A stretch of 64,000 nucleotides of DNA from Halichondria panicea. Its lineage: Eukaryota; Porifera; Demospongiae; Suberitida; Halichondriidae. Position 1 is the stretch's first letter. Every line of letters begins with the position of its first letter. The position numbers were made by a program, and so were the translations under genes. The stretch covers positions 2,593,501-2,657,500 of the forward strand of contig NC_087387.1 of assembly GCF_963675165.1 (NCBI RefSeq), given 5' to 3'. The notes beneath the pieces are model-generated. The model searched no databases. It worked only from the letters and a program-made list of their open reading frames with translations, and was not told the DNA's origin. Of the stretch, positions 45,951-56,500 are shown in pieces.

Positions 45951-47770
45951 ATGGCGTGCGGAATGTATAAATTCATCAAGTCCTTTAAGTATGACAAGAC
46001 CAGCCCAAAGCTGGTGGCCTCGTCTCGATCGGACACAGTGATGTACACTGGTGGAACAATTCGTCCAATTGTTGCAGGAAGCGTGGCAAAGGTTGATGCC
46101 ATCGGTTTTCATGATGGGAAGGTTCACTCTGTTGGCTCGCTCAATCGTGTGAAATCTAAGATGGATAGCTTGAAAATCAAGTACGCTACTGTCAAGCTGT
46201 CAGATGGACAGACGCTCTTACCTGGATTGATCGAACCGCATGTTCACTTCGTTCCCTCAGCAATCACTATGGCTTGGAGCGACTTTGGTCCGTATGATGG
46301 ACAAGACATGCGAGCACCCTACAATACTGACTGGTTGAAGCAAGCCCTTGCAAGTGCAAAATCTGCTCTTGATTCCAGTGGTGACCTGAAAAAAGGAGCC
46401 TGGATTCTGGGTACTGGTCTAGATCCATCTCTTATGCCATTCAACTTGTCAACTGTTCGTCCAAGCGGCTTGAACAAGCTGATCACCTTTGAAGCAGACA
46501 CTATCGATTGCTTGGAACCAAGTACTCCCGTCTATGTGATCTCTGCTTCTGGCCACACTGGTTACGTCAACACTCCAGCCATACAGCTGATATACGATGC
46601 CAACCCCGACATCAAGCAATCTTACCCTACCTTTGCTGAGTATCGCGAGCACGTCAATGCAGCTGGGGGGATGCAAGAATTTGAAGAAATGCTGCTTGCT
46701 GTGAAGGCTATTCCGACATTCCAATTTGAGATTGCGAGCATTTTCGAACACCTGGATTCTTTGTTGACACTGCTCTATCACGAGGAGCTACATTGATCTA
46801 CGATGCCACCGCTTCAGACGACACTATCAAAGCAGTTGATCAATACCTGAAAGTTCACCCTAATAAAATTAGGGTTGGCTACGCAACTATGATTGAATCG
46901 CTTGCTGCTGCAGAGAATCTTCCGGAGTACAAGCCTCTGACTAAAATATTCAAAAACAACTATGCAGGGTGTGTTAAACTGGTCTCCGATGGCTCGAACC
47001 AAGGATTAACAGGGTATCAATCAGATACATACCGCTGTGAGCCTGCAGGCAATGTGGGAGCCTTTAATTTCCCTCCATTTTCTCAGCCAAAAGAAATGAC
47101 TCCTGACTCTGAGTTCACAAAAATGGTTCAGACGATTGTGGACAAGGGTTGGCCTATTATGTGCCACGCCAATGGTGACATGGCCATCAAACTCACTCTG
47201 GATGCCTTCAAGATCGCTCTCAAAGGAGAAAGTGGGATACCGAAAAGGCATCGCATTGAGCATTGTTCTCTTGTCGACAAAGAAACATTGGAGCGCATGA
47301 GTGATCTTGGAATCTCTCCTAGCTTTTTGGTCGGTCACATTGGATATTGGGGCTACACATTTAAAAATGCCATTTTTGAGGAGAAATCCAACATTCTTGG
47401 AGTCTGCCAATCTGCTCTGCAGAAGGGGATGAAAATTTCTTTCCACAGTGACTGCACTGTATCTCCCATGGGTCCACTTCGAATGATGGAGCAGGCTATC
47501 ACGAGGATCATGGAAGAAGATCCCGAAAAAAATGTTTTGAATGTAAGTGAAAGAGTTACACCCGAGCAGGCCCTCAAGGTCGCCACCAACAATGGAGCAT
47601 GGCAGTGCCAAGTTGATGAGTTTGTGGGATCACTAGAAGAAGGAAAGCTGGCTGACTACGTAATTCTCGCTGAAGACCCGATAACTCGAGGCAAGCTTAA
47701 CCCGGTTGGTATGCGTGACATACCCGTCCTTGAAACTTGGGTGGATGGTGTATGCAGGTTCAAGAAATAA
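45951..47770 (+). CDS. YtcJ-like metal-dependent amidohydrolase, intronless, with one frameshift
   Basis: Two collinear frames, 45951-46762 and 46763-47770, together encode about 606 residues of an Amidohydro_3 (YtcJ/COG1574) protein. Family motifs occur in order: PGLIEPHVHF (HxH metal ligands, residues 97-99), SGHTGYVNTPA, DGSNQGLTGY, CHANGDMA, RHRIEHCS, FHSDCTVSPMGP and GSLEEGKLADYVIL near the C-terminus. The family hydrolyses N-acyl or related bonds; the substrate is unknown. The frame shifts at a short T-run near 46760: one missing base ends frame 1 at 46796, and the other frame resumes at once. Either a sequence error or a recent inactivating mutation. No introns. A TATA-like GTATTTAAGGGG lies at about 45875. 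Two inverted decayed copies lie at 16642-18012 and 39090-41120. Confidence 0.85.
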
Positions 47771-48087
47771 CTGTTTATGCTTGAAAAAACTACTCTTCTA
47801 GCCAAACATTGTAGTTCTATATAGTTGTATTGCTGAACTTTAGAAGTGTGCTTATAGTAGTAGAAAACTGTTCCAGCCAGACAGAACACTTAATATGGGC
47901 TTAGGATTAGTAGTTCTATTTGTAGAGTTATAATTATCAAGAGTTATAAAAGTATCGAACTTACTAAGTACACTGTACACACTGTGGAAAGTAAGGTGAC
48001 ATGCACATGAGCTGCATGATGCTCTATTGACGCTACTCACGTATTGGTGCAGTTTATAGCTATACGTACGTATCAATAGCTAGACGC

Positions 48088-48206
48088 TGTTTAGGAAGTT
48101 TCTACGATTTAGAAGCCCAAAGGGCTGGTTGTAGTATCCCGAGCGTAGTGAGGGTTCTATTAGCTCTGAGGGCTTCTAATCATCATGAAACTTCCTAAAC
48201 AGTGTT
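48088..48206. repeat. Short foldback (GTTTAGGAAGTTTC arms)
   Basis: The left arm is CTGTTTAGGAAGTTTCTACG and the right arm GAAACTTCCTAAACAGTG. The inner block GATTTAGAAGCCCAAAGGGC and then GTATCCCGAGCGTAG is shared with 15690-15735. 119 bp, non-coding. Confidence 0.7.
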
Positions 48207-48306
48207 AAATCATAGCAACTGTGAGTCTCTATCCAATCAGATTTGTCTAATTTTTTTTATACATGATTGTCTAAGTGAAGTGCATGATTGTCTAATTAAG
48301 TAAAAG

Positions 48307-48517
48307 CAAGGGCGTATAAAAGAAGAGAGGGCATGCAACTCCTATATGAGCAGAGTTCAAACGTGGGCGGATGAATGTGCATGACTGTGCATGAAATGAA
48401 ATTTCTATTTTTAGCACTTCATGCAAATGCACACATTCCTCCGCCCACGTTTGAACTCTGCTAGCTATGTATACTGATAGTGGAGTTGCATGCCCTCTCT
48501 TCTTTTATACGCCCTTG
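48307..48517. mobile_element. Foldback MITE with GTAAAAG duplication
   Basis: A 7-bp direct repeat GTAAAAG (48300-48306 and 48518-48524) flanks inverted ends beginning CAAGGGCGTATAAAAGAAGA. The arms continue through GAGTTGCATGCCCTCTC and CGCCCACGTTTGAACTCTGC blocks, so nearly the whole 211-bp element folds on itself. Non-coding. Confidence 0.8.
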
Positions 48518-48732
48518 GTAAAAGTATACATGATTTTCTAAGTTGCATGGATAGAACACTTCCTCTAACCAATCAGATTGCAGCAAACATGAGGCAAATG
48601 TTAACTTTCTTTGTCTAGAAGAAAATTATACTCCGAGTCGCTTGTATTTTCTTCTTCACACAAACACACAAACATGGTGATGCAGCAGTCTTTGCTCCTC
48701 CGGTAAAAAAACTGTACTACTATAGCACTCTC

Positions 48733-48900
48733 CAATTGGAGATGTAAGTCGAGTCAAAATACTTGTCAAGTATAACTTTCAAGTTGGTATATGTACAGCA
48801 AGGAGAAATTATAAGGCAATTGGAGATGTAAGTCGAGTCAAAATACTTGTCAAGTATAACTTTCAAGTTGGTATATGTACAGCAAGGAGAAATTATAAGG
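48733..48900. repeat. 84-bp tandem duplication
   Basis: Two consecutive copies, 48733-48816 and 48817-48900, appear identical. Each starts CAATTGGAGATGTAAGTCGA and ends AATTATAAGG. The identity implies a very recent event or an assembly artefact. Confidence 0.9.
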
Positions 48901-49744
48901 ATTGGGTTTCCAGTGATGACAAGTGCCTACAGAAAGCGACTATACGTTTTACCCAGGATTACATATCGAGACATATACAATGAAGTAATTCGTTATCATT
49001 CCCAAAAATGTTAGGAGGACAAGCCACCCAATAAGCCGAGTAGATTCCAAGAACTGCCTACTTTGGCACTTGTTGGCCAATGCAAGTATCCTCGAAAAAG
49101 ATATGAAAACGATTGAGATTATATTATAGTGGGTAATCGGTTAGGGCTCTAGAGAATATAGGCTAACGGTTTCCGGCTAAGGTTTGGAACTTTGTCACAA
49201 CATCTATATAAATAGTTGGTTCGATGTTGCTTGCATATATCTACACATCCTCCGCAGTGCTCAAAATTGTAGTGCTGTTTCAGTTAGGGAGAGATTGGAG
49301 AGATCTTACGGCTAAAATTACACGGAGTAAGCTTGAATAAATTTTCTAACTGAAAAATTTGTCTAGAAATACGGAGATATTGATGTTACACACATTTTTT
49401 TTACGATCACTCCCGTTTCCACCTAAATGGATTTCCCACAATAGAATAATGTTGTAATGGTATCAGCACAAATGTTCCAATCTTGAGATACATGTACAAC
49501 TATAATTATACTCACACATTATTTTGTCTACTCTCCAGACGGCATGGATGCACTGTATCTATTGAGGATAAGGAAAACTATCTTCGCAATGTCACCGCAG
49601 AGTATGAAACGAAAGAAATATGCAAATAGAGATAAAAAAAACTGGCTCGTAAATGTGCGGATTTAGAAGTTAGCCTCAATGATGAGCAACACAATGAAAT
49701 GTGTTAGAAAAGCTAAGCTCAGATGGAGCTGCTGACATAGAAAA

Positions 49745-50105
49745 GTCCTTAGCAGAATAGCTCCCAACACAGATAAGAGTCACACTCAACGTAAGCAAAT
49801 GCGAGTTTGAGAAGAGCAAATTGAAATTCCTCGGTCATGTGATAGATGCTGGTGGGATTCGAGCAGACCCAGACAAAACATCAGCTATTCGGAATATGGT
49901 ACCCCCCACCACCAATGTATCTGAGCTACGACGCTTCATGGGGATGGCAAATCAAATAGGAAAGGTTTCAAGCAAACTACATTGTAGCAGAAATTTCCCA
50001 ACCACTTTGATTGCTACTTAGCAAACGAACAGCCTGGATGTGGGGACATGACCAAGAGAAAGCCTTTCAAGACCGACAATTTTGGCACTCTATAATCCAC
50101 TTTCA
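49745..50105 (+). pseudogene. Ty3/Gypsy-type reverse transcriptase/RNase H remnant
   Basis: Decayed pol sequence. It reads KCEFEKSKLKFLGHVIDAGG, then DPDKTSAI and VSELRRFMGMANQIGK, the palm-to-connection region of Ty3/Gypsy reverse transcriptases. After frameshifts come AWMWGHDQEKAFQ and ILALYNP, typical of the start of the RNase H domain. Interrupted by stops (for example TAG at 50019-50021). No LTRs identified. Upstream sequence from 49550 may include more of the polyprotein, unrecognisable. Confidence 0.75.
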
Positions 50106-50503
50106 TCCCCTCTTTTTTGTTTTCGATAAGCTGCAGATCAACTTGGTCAATCAAAACCAACCATGCACTCTAGCTCTGTAGACATCAAAATAATTAACTG
50201 ACACCTTTTATAATCAGTCACTTGCTGTTGAGTTGAGGGAGTTGGGGATGAGCCGGTAGAGCAGCAGGTAGAGAGCGTGTAGAGCTGGTGAGAATAATAG
50301 TTGAGACACGGCAGAGCTCGTAGCATGGTAATGGTAACAGACTCACGGTGCAAAAGCATGGCAAAAAGTGATGACGACCCGCAAATCTGCCTAGACTCTT
50401 TTTCAGGTCTAAGAAGGTCGATTATTTCCTAATCTCAATCTGTTTTTGTTTGGGCCTGGGCATCTAGTTGCTCAGAGTAACCGGCTGGCTGGAAGTTATC
50501 AAA
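50106..50503. other. Upstream region of DYNC2I1
   Basis: Contains the X-box-like site and the presumed promoter. A 70-codon minus-strand frame (50147-50359) ends at a possible donor but has no further exons or recognisable domain. Confidence 0.4.
50467..50481. promoter_or_regulatory. X-box-like RFX site upstream of DYNC2I1
   Basis: GTTGCT-CAG-AGTAAC fits the RFX X-box form. It lies 23 bp before the DYNC2I1 start codon, within the typical proximal range. It differs from the IFT139 site by one base in the spacer, and flanking bases are also shared (TA before, C after). Confidence 0.65.
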
Positions 50504-53500
50504 ATGTCCTCTGGAAGGAAGGTGGGTTTGGTATAGGTAGGTTTGTCTCAGAGCCTGTCTGTTTTGTAGCTGATAAAGCCGTGGTTCATGTGCTCTCTAC
50601 TGCAGAAAGAGAAGAGTAAAAATGATACTTGGGGAGAGCAGGAGCTAGCCAGGTACATTGGAGGGGGAAAGGATGCAGCTAAAAAGAAACTAACATCTAC
50701 AGATCCCTATGGGTGAGTCCAATAACTAACTTGTCAATATGTACTTAGATCTAGATGTAGGCCTACTAACTTTAGTAGCTTTAAATAGTGGAACAAAATG
50801 GAGAACCCAGTTTCTGTCCAATGAAATGGTCATGATAAAAATTCATATCAACAAAGTTGCATATTAGAGGGTGGGTGGTTTTAGATTTTGGGAAGGTGTG
50901 TCCTGAATCATGACAAGGCCCCAGGGGTATGCTTGTTGCTTACCGTACTTCTAAGGGGCCGCTTTTTAATACGTTCGAGGCTAGTGTATGCAAAACAAGA
51001 AATAGCATTATGTGGTGATTTATAGGAGAAATCTCCAGGTGGCGCCTTATTAGAAGGGGGTGTCTTTTAGGGAAATGGGGTCTTGTCAGTTGTAGAGCAA
51101 GGGTTCTAGTTAACTACTGTGTACATAATTATGTAGGCCCATGTAATCATTCTCATATGATAATTATTAAGCTCTTCTTGCAGCTCACAGAAGGGGAACC
51201 CTAGAGCTAAAGCAGGTGGTACCTCGTCAAAGGACCTGACTAAGACCACTAGACATACGGGCAAATCAGACCTTAAGAAAACAAACTCTAGTGAGGCCAA
51301 ACCTAGCACTGAGACTAGTGGTAGACGAGAGACAAAACCTTCTGGAGGTCAAAGTACAGGGAAACACGAAGGTGACAAACGACGAACAAAGGATCTCAAG
51401 CATGGTGAAAAAAAAGACCCCAAATTACAGGGAAGATCAACACTGAAAGAGTCAAGTTCCAGGCGCATTTCTGAGAAAGATAGAGGCCATCAAAGTGACT
51501 CTAAGAGCAGCAGAGAGAAGCATAGTGGGTCAAAGACAACTGAGAAAAGACGTAGCGATAATCCTAAGCCTGAAAGGTCTAGGGATGAAAAGAAGACAAG
51601 TATTGCAGTAAATAAAGAGGAGCTCAAGCAAAAGGACCGTGCTCCACTACCATGTATGACGTAAAACATACAAATGTTTTCCCTTGACTATGACGATTTC
51701 GAAAGCCTTTGTAATTAATTAATTATTATGCTTAATACATATTAATTATTATACATAATTATTTACTATGTCCATCTTATACATACACACTTTTATTATT
51801 ACTTTCAGCAACAGAAAAGCAAAAAGAAAGTAGTGCTAATGAGAGGGGCAGCCCCCAGCCCATGCTGGAAGTGCTGGAAGACCTGGGGAATGAGGACTAT
51901 CAGTATGACGAGGAGTTCGAAGTGAGTATAATGTGTACAATGTACATGTAGCTCATTATTGGAGTCTACCGTAGCGAGCATCAAACACACATGTATGTAA
52001 TAATGCGAACCTTGCTTGTTGCTAATGGGGTGCCCCGAAACAACCATGAGGGTTCAGCAAATTGGGCATGGCCCGACCTTCTGTTAGGACGGGATGTATT
52101 GCAAGCTTATCTGGGACTTGTTTTGGAAGTATAACCAACCACGTGAAAAATGCTGCAATCTGATACGGCGCCTCTATAGTGGTGGCAGAACAATCCAAGA
52201 TAAGTTTGCAACCCGACCTTCCCTCCTAACGGAAGGCTGAAGTGTTGACTAATGGATGTCGCATCATAACTTAGGATTTTGATATCATATCGTTTACTGA
52301 GTGTGAGATTAAATTGGCTACAGTGTAAAGCCAAAATAGTGGCTATTAATTTTCCTATTAGGGTAATTATAATTAATACGAGGTGGGATTTATTCGCTCC
52401 CACTTTCTGCAGCCTGACTACGATGATGACTTTGATGAGGTGGCTGAGGAGGACTTTGATGATGACGGCTTTGATGATGATGATGATGATGACAACAATC
52501 CTAGCTCACTTTCCGAGGACAATGGGGAGGTACCTGCCACACCCACCAATGCTAATGTGGGCATGTCATCTACCGATTCTAAAGCCGTTGTGATGAAGGC
52601 CATGGACCTTGTAGAAATAATGCAAGCAATGGATGCAGAAAATCAAATGGTGGAGGACTCTTCATCGCAGCCTCGACCACAGTCACGTAGTGACAGGGTT
52701 ATTAGTGGGCGTGGTGTACGAGCTTCCCCTAGTCACAAGTTTGTGGATTTTTCGTATGCTCAGACGAGAGAGGTCAATCAGGAGGTGTCGAAGAAGACCA
52801 GGAAGAGGGGGCAGGTGAGTAAAGTCAAAGCACTACTCTTGATACAGTGCACTCTTTGGAGTATACTGAACCTGCACTATTTGAGTACCTACTATCCAAA
52901 CCCAATTAATATCTCGATGCTGTGTGATTGTGAATGTTGCGTGCTATGTTAATCCTAATATTGCATATTGTACATAACGAGAACATGTGTCACGTACAAT
53001 CTCCACTGACGACTGTGTCTGACTTTTGTTTCGCAATCCATCGAGCCTTTGTGTATTTGCAGGAGCTCCTGTCGTTGATAGAACTAGACATTACAGCCTA
53101 TGACATGTTTGACCTCCCACCTCTCTCTGAGTATGAGGTCTACGTGAAGAAGTTTGGAGCTGATGACGCCAGACAGGTGGGCAAGTACATTACATGTATC
53201 ACTAGAGCCTGTTGATTGGTGCTCTGAAACAGTAGAACCTTATGGTACTAAGTGCTGAAAATCATCAGCACAACATTGGTACATATAATTATAATAATTA
53301 TACTACACCTAGGTCAACATTCTCTTTCTTTTTACAAGTGTACTTGCCTAGGATACATGTATACAGATTGAAATCTTCATTATAGAGTGCTCGTGGTAAT
53401 GGTCGATAATTATTTTCCATGTATGCCAATGCTCACACACATCCCATTCTCCCCTCCCCTCAGGCCTCAATGCAGACTGGTGAAGACAATGTGGAGAGTG

Positions 53501-56500
53501 AGGTCCAGACAGAGGGAGTGATTATAGAGGAGCGATGGACACAATGCCCACCAGAAGACCTCAGGGGATATGGAGGTTAGTTCAGTATATGCCTCACTCT
53601 ATGTATGCCGACTTTTGCTCATAATTATAGTATCAATATAGAGGCCTGGGTAGGAGGATAGCTCATAATGTGTATGTGCGGAAGATTGTTTGTAGAGAAT
53701 GCCTATATACAACATGAAACCAGTAGGATCAGGCAATGGAAGGCAACTGGGCTACACAAGAACTTACTAATCAATCTATGTTTGTCCTTCCTACCCTCAT
53801 GTAAAGTACTGTAATTATGTAAGGCTCCAAGTTCACTGGCAAATTAAAATTTACATTAACTGTGTAAAATGAACATGTACACGTCTATCTGATCTGCTCG
53901 TGTTCAAATTGTGTTTTTTTGCAGGACCTTCCCTGAGCAGTGATGATGGTGTGTTGGAGGCTGGGGTGCGTGGAGAGAGTGCTATCAGACTGACCTCGTT
54001 CCTCAGCAGGGCAGGACAGGTTTGTATTTAGCATACATGTACCGGTAGTTGCATACATGTACTGTATCTATGCTCTATACACACAATAGAACACACCAAG
54101 CCTTGATAGAGATACGTAAGTCATCATCAGTGACTTTCCAATGCTGTAATGTTGAGAACTGTTGCATGCACATACATGTGTACATTATTTTAATGTACAT
54201 GCTATAATGTAGCTTACGTGGCACAACACTGAAATGTAACAATTTATTCTGTTAACTGTATAATTTACTAGCAAACGTACATGTATATCACACTGTACAA
54301 TGTAAGTATGTCGATCCTGTGCCTACCCAGGTGTGCAGTGTTTTGCTTGAGGAGAATCTGCTCTATACTGGAGGGTCCTCATTCCAATCAACCCAGTCCC
54401 AGTTCCCATTCTGCTCCAGCTCTCTTACCATACAGTCACCTTCCTACTTGTCAGGTATATGTACATGTATGTTGCCTAGCAACTACATTTTTAATTGGCA
54501 AATACATGGTTGGATTAGAAACTTTTTTCGTATTTCGTTGGGTCTTATATAAAGTATCAACTCATGAATTGTGTATGCGTACCGGTCAGCTGAAAGTTAA
54601 ATGTAACAAAACCTTAACGCGTCGCAATAACAAAATTCTAACGTAGCAATCCGCGTGCATAACGAGTAGTGTACAATTTATAATTGTGGTATTTGTAATT
54701 TACAATGTCATTGATTTCCTCAGATTGCTCAGTAACCAGTATCAGCCATAGCCCGTCCCAGCCACACCTCTTCCTAGCCACCTATGCCCCCACTGACCAA
54801 GTCTTGTTTGGCAACAAAAGGGAATCCCCTGGCCACATCCTCTTGGGCAACGAGGGGGTGGTTCTACTGTGGAGCAATAGGGAGGCAAGCAGGCCACAAA
54901 TGTACGTTAACTTAATACGTGTACATGTAACCATAATTATTATGTACTCGCTTTTGTCCTGCAAATTTGTTTTAAAACATAATTATTGCTACCCTATAAA
55001 CAAGCCACCCCAAGTATCGATTGTCTCTCTGCCCTCCTTTCTCAGGGTTCTGGTGTGTCAGTCTCGACCCACCTGCACATGTTTCAGTCCCCACAAGTCG
55101 TCGCTGGCGTTCGCGGGGCTCAGTGATGGCTCAGTGGTGCTATGGGACCTGAGAGAGCCAGCTGCCATGCATCGGAGAGACGGGGAGGACCCTGTCATAA
55201 GAGTTCCCACCTTCAGTACTGGTGAGTGGAAGGGCTATTTATGTGTGTATATGAGAGCCACTGAGAACCATTTTACTATAAATTATATTCTTCAGTTTTT
55301 AGGGTGCATAATAATAATTATAGGTTCGTGTATCCTTAGCAGTAGATGTAGTTGTTGTGTTATTTAAATGCGTGTATGCTGCATGTCGGTCTTTGTACTG
55401 CATGTTCAATCTAAAGCACGTACACCATCGCATGCTGGTCATATTTACACAGTACATGTATGTGTGCATGCTTCCGGATCAATTATTTGAGGCATGTACA
55501 ATGTGCGTAACAGGTTAATCTGGATATTAAGTGTGACAATTGTTATGCCTCGAGGCGTAGCCGCACGAGGGATACGGTAAAGCTGACTATGTGTGTGTCT
55601 GTAACTGCTCAACGGTTGCCATGCGACGAAAACTAACAGCTACTATAGGCTTCTAGCCACGTTCTCTTGGATTTTAATTCGTGGATTAGCAAACTAAAGC
55701 TTCTTTCTCGAGTTATGGCTAGTTTGACTCACATTGAAGGCTGTTGCAGTCTCTTCAGAATCTTTCATAGCATCACCTGTTCGCACAAACTTTCTATTCA
55801 ACTTATGAGTTAGCCTTGCACTAAAGCGCTAGTTTTTTGTTAGCTACAACAGTCAGAAAGAGCTGCTAAAGAAGCTAGCTATTTTAGTGGCCATTACTGA
55901 ACTTGCAGACACACCCCTTATTCCTGGATGTAATGCGCATGTGCGCTCAATACCACGTTTGTAAGAGAATCCATTTTGAACCCCAGATCTTGGCAGCATC
56001 AATTTTCTTCTTTGTTGAGGCCCTGGTAAGCCACAAACCAACCTTTTCTGATAACTCTTTTTAGACTGCTTGTTATAGATACTACTTTCTGTGATTGAAT
56101 TCTGTCTTTCTTATCTCACAGACTACCACCTTTTCTGATAACTCTTTTTAGACTGCTTGTTATAGATACTACTTTCTGTGATTGAATTCTGTCTTTCTTA
56201 TCTCACAGACTACTGCTTTGACAAAGATTTGTTCCCACTGTTTGGCTACAGGCCATTTAAGACGATCAGTATGCACTATTAATTGTGGACACCCCTTTCT
56301 TGTCATCAAAGCATATTGCAAATTATTTACCTCTTCTATAACACTCTAATACTTTTGAGTGAAAGCAAAAACATGGCAAGAGGCATTAGCAAGCGCACGC
56401 TTGCAACACTCGTTGTACATGTACTTCTGATTTTGTAATTTAAAGAAGTACATGTAACCAACCATTAATGTGTACATGTTACATTGTATAGCAAGATTAG

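Noticed and set aside
47021-47611. 196-codon minus-strand frame opposite the amidohydrolase
   Set aside because: It is the antisense shadow of a strongly supported coding region; the + strand has all family motifs.
50147-50359. 70-codon minus-strand frame upstream of DYNC2I1 ending at a possible donor
   Set aside because: Ser/Thr/Cys-rich without any recognised domain, and no further exon could be found to the left, where a Gypsy remnant lies.
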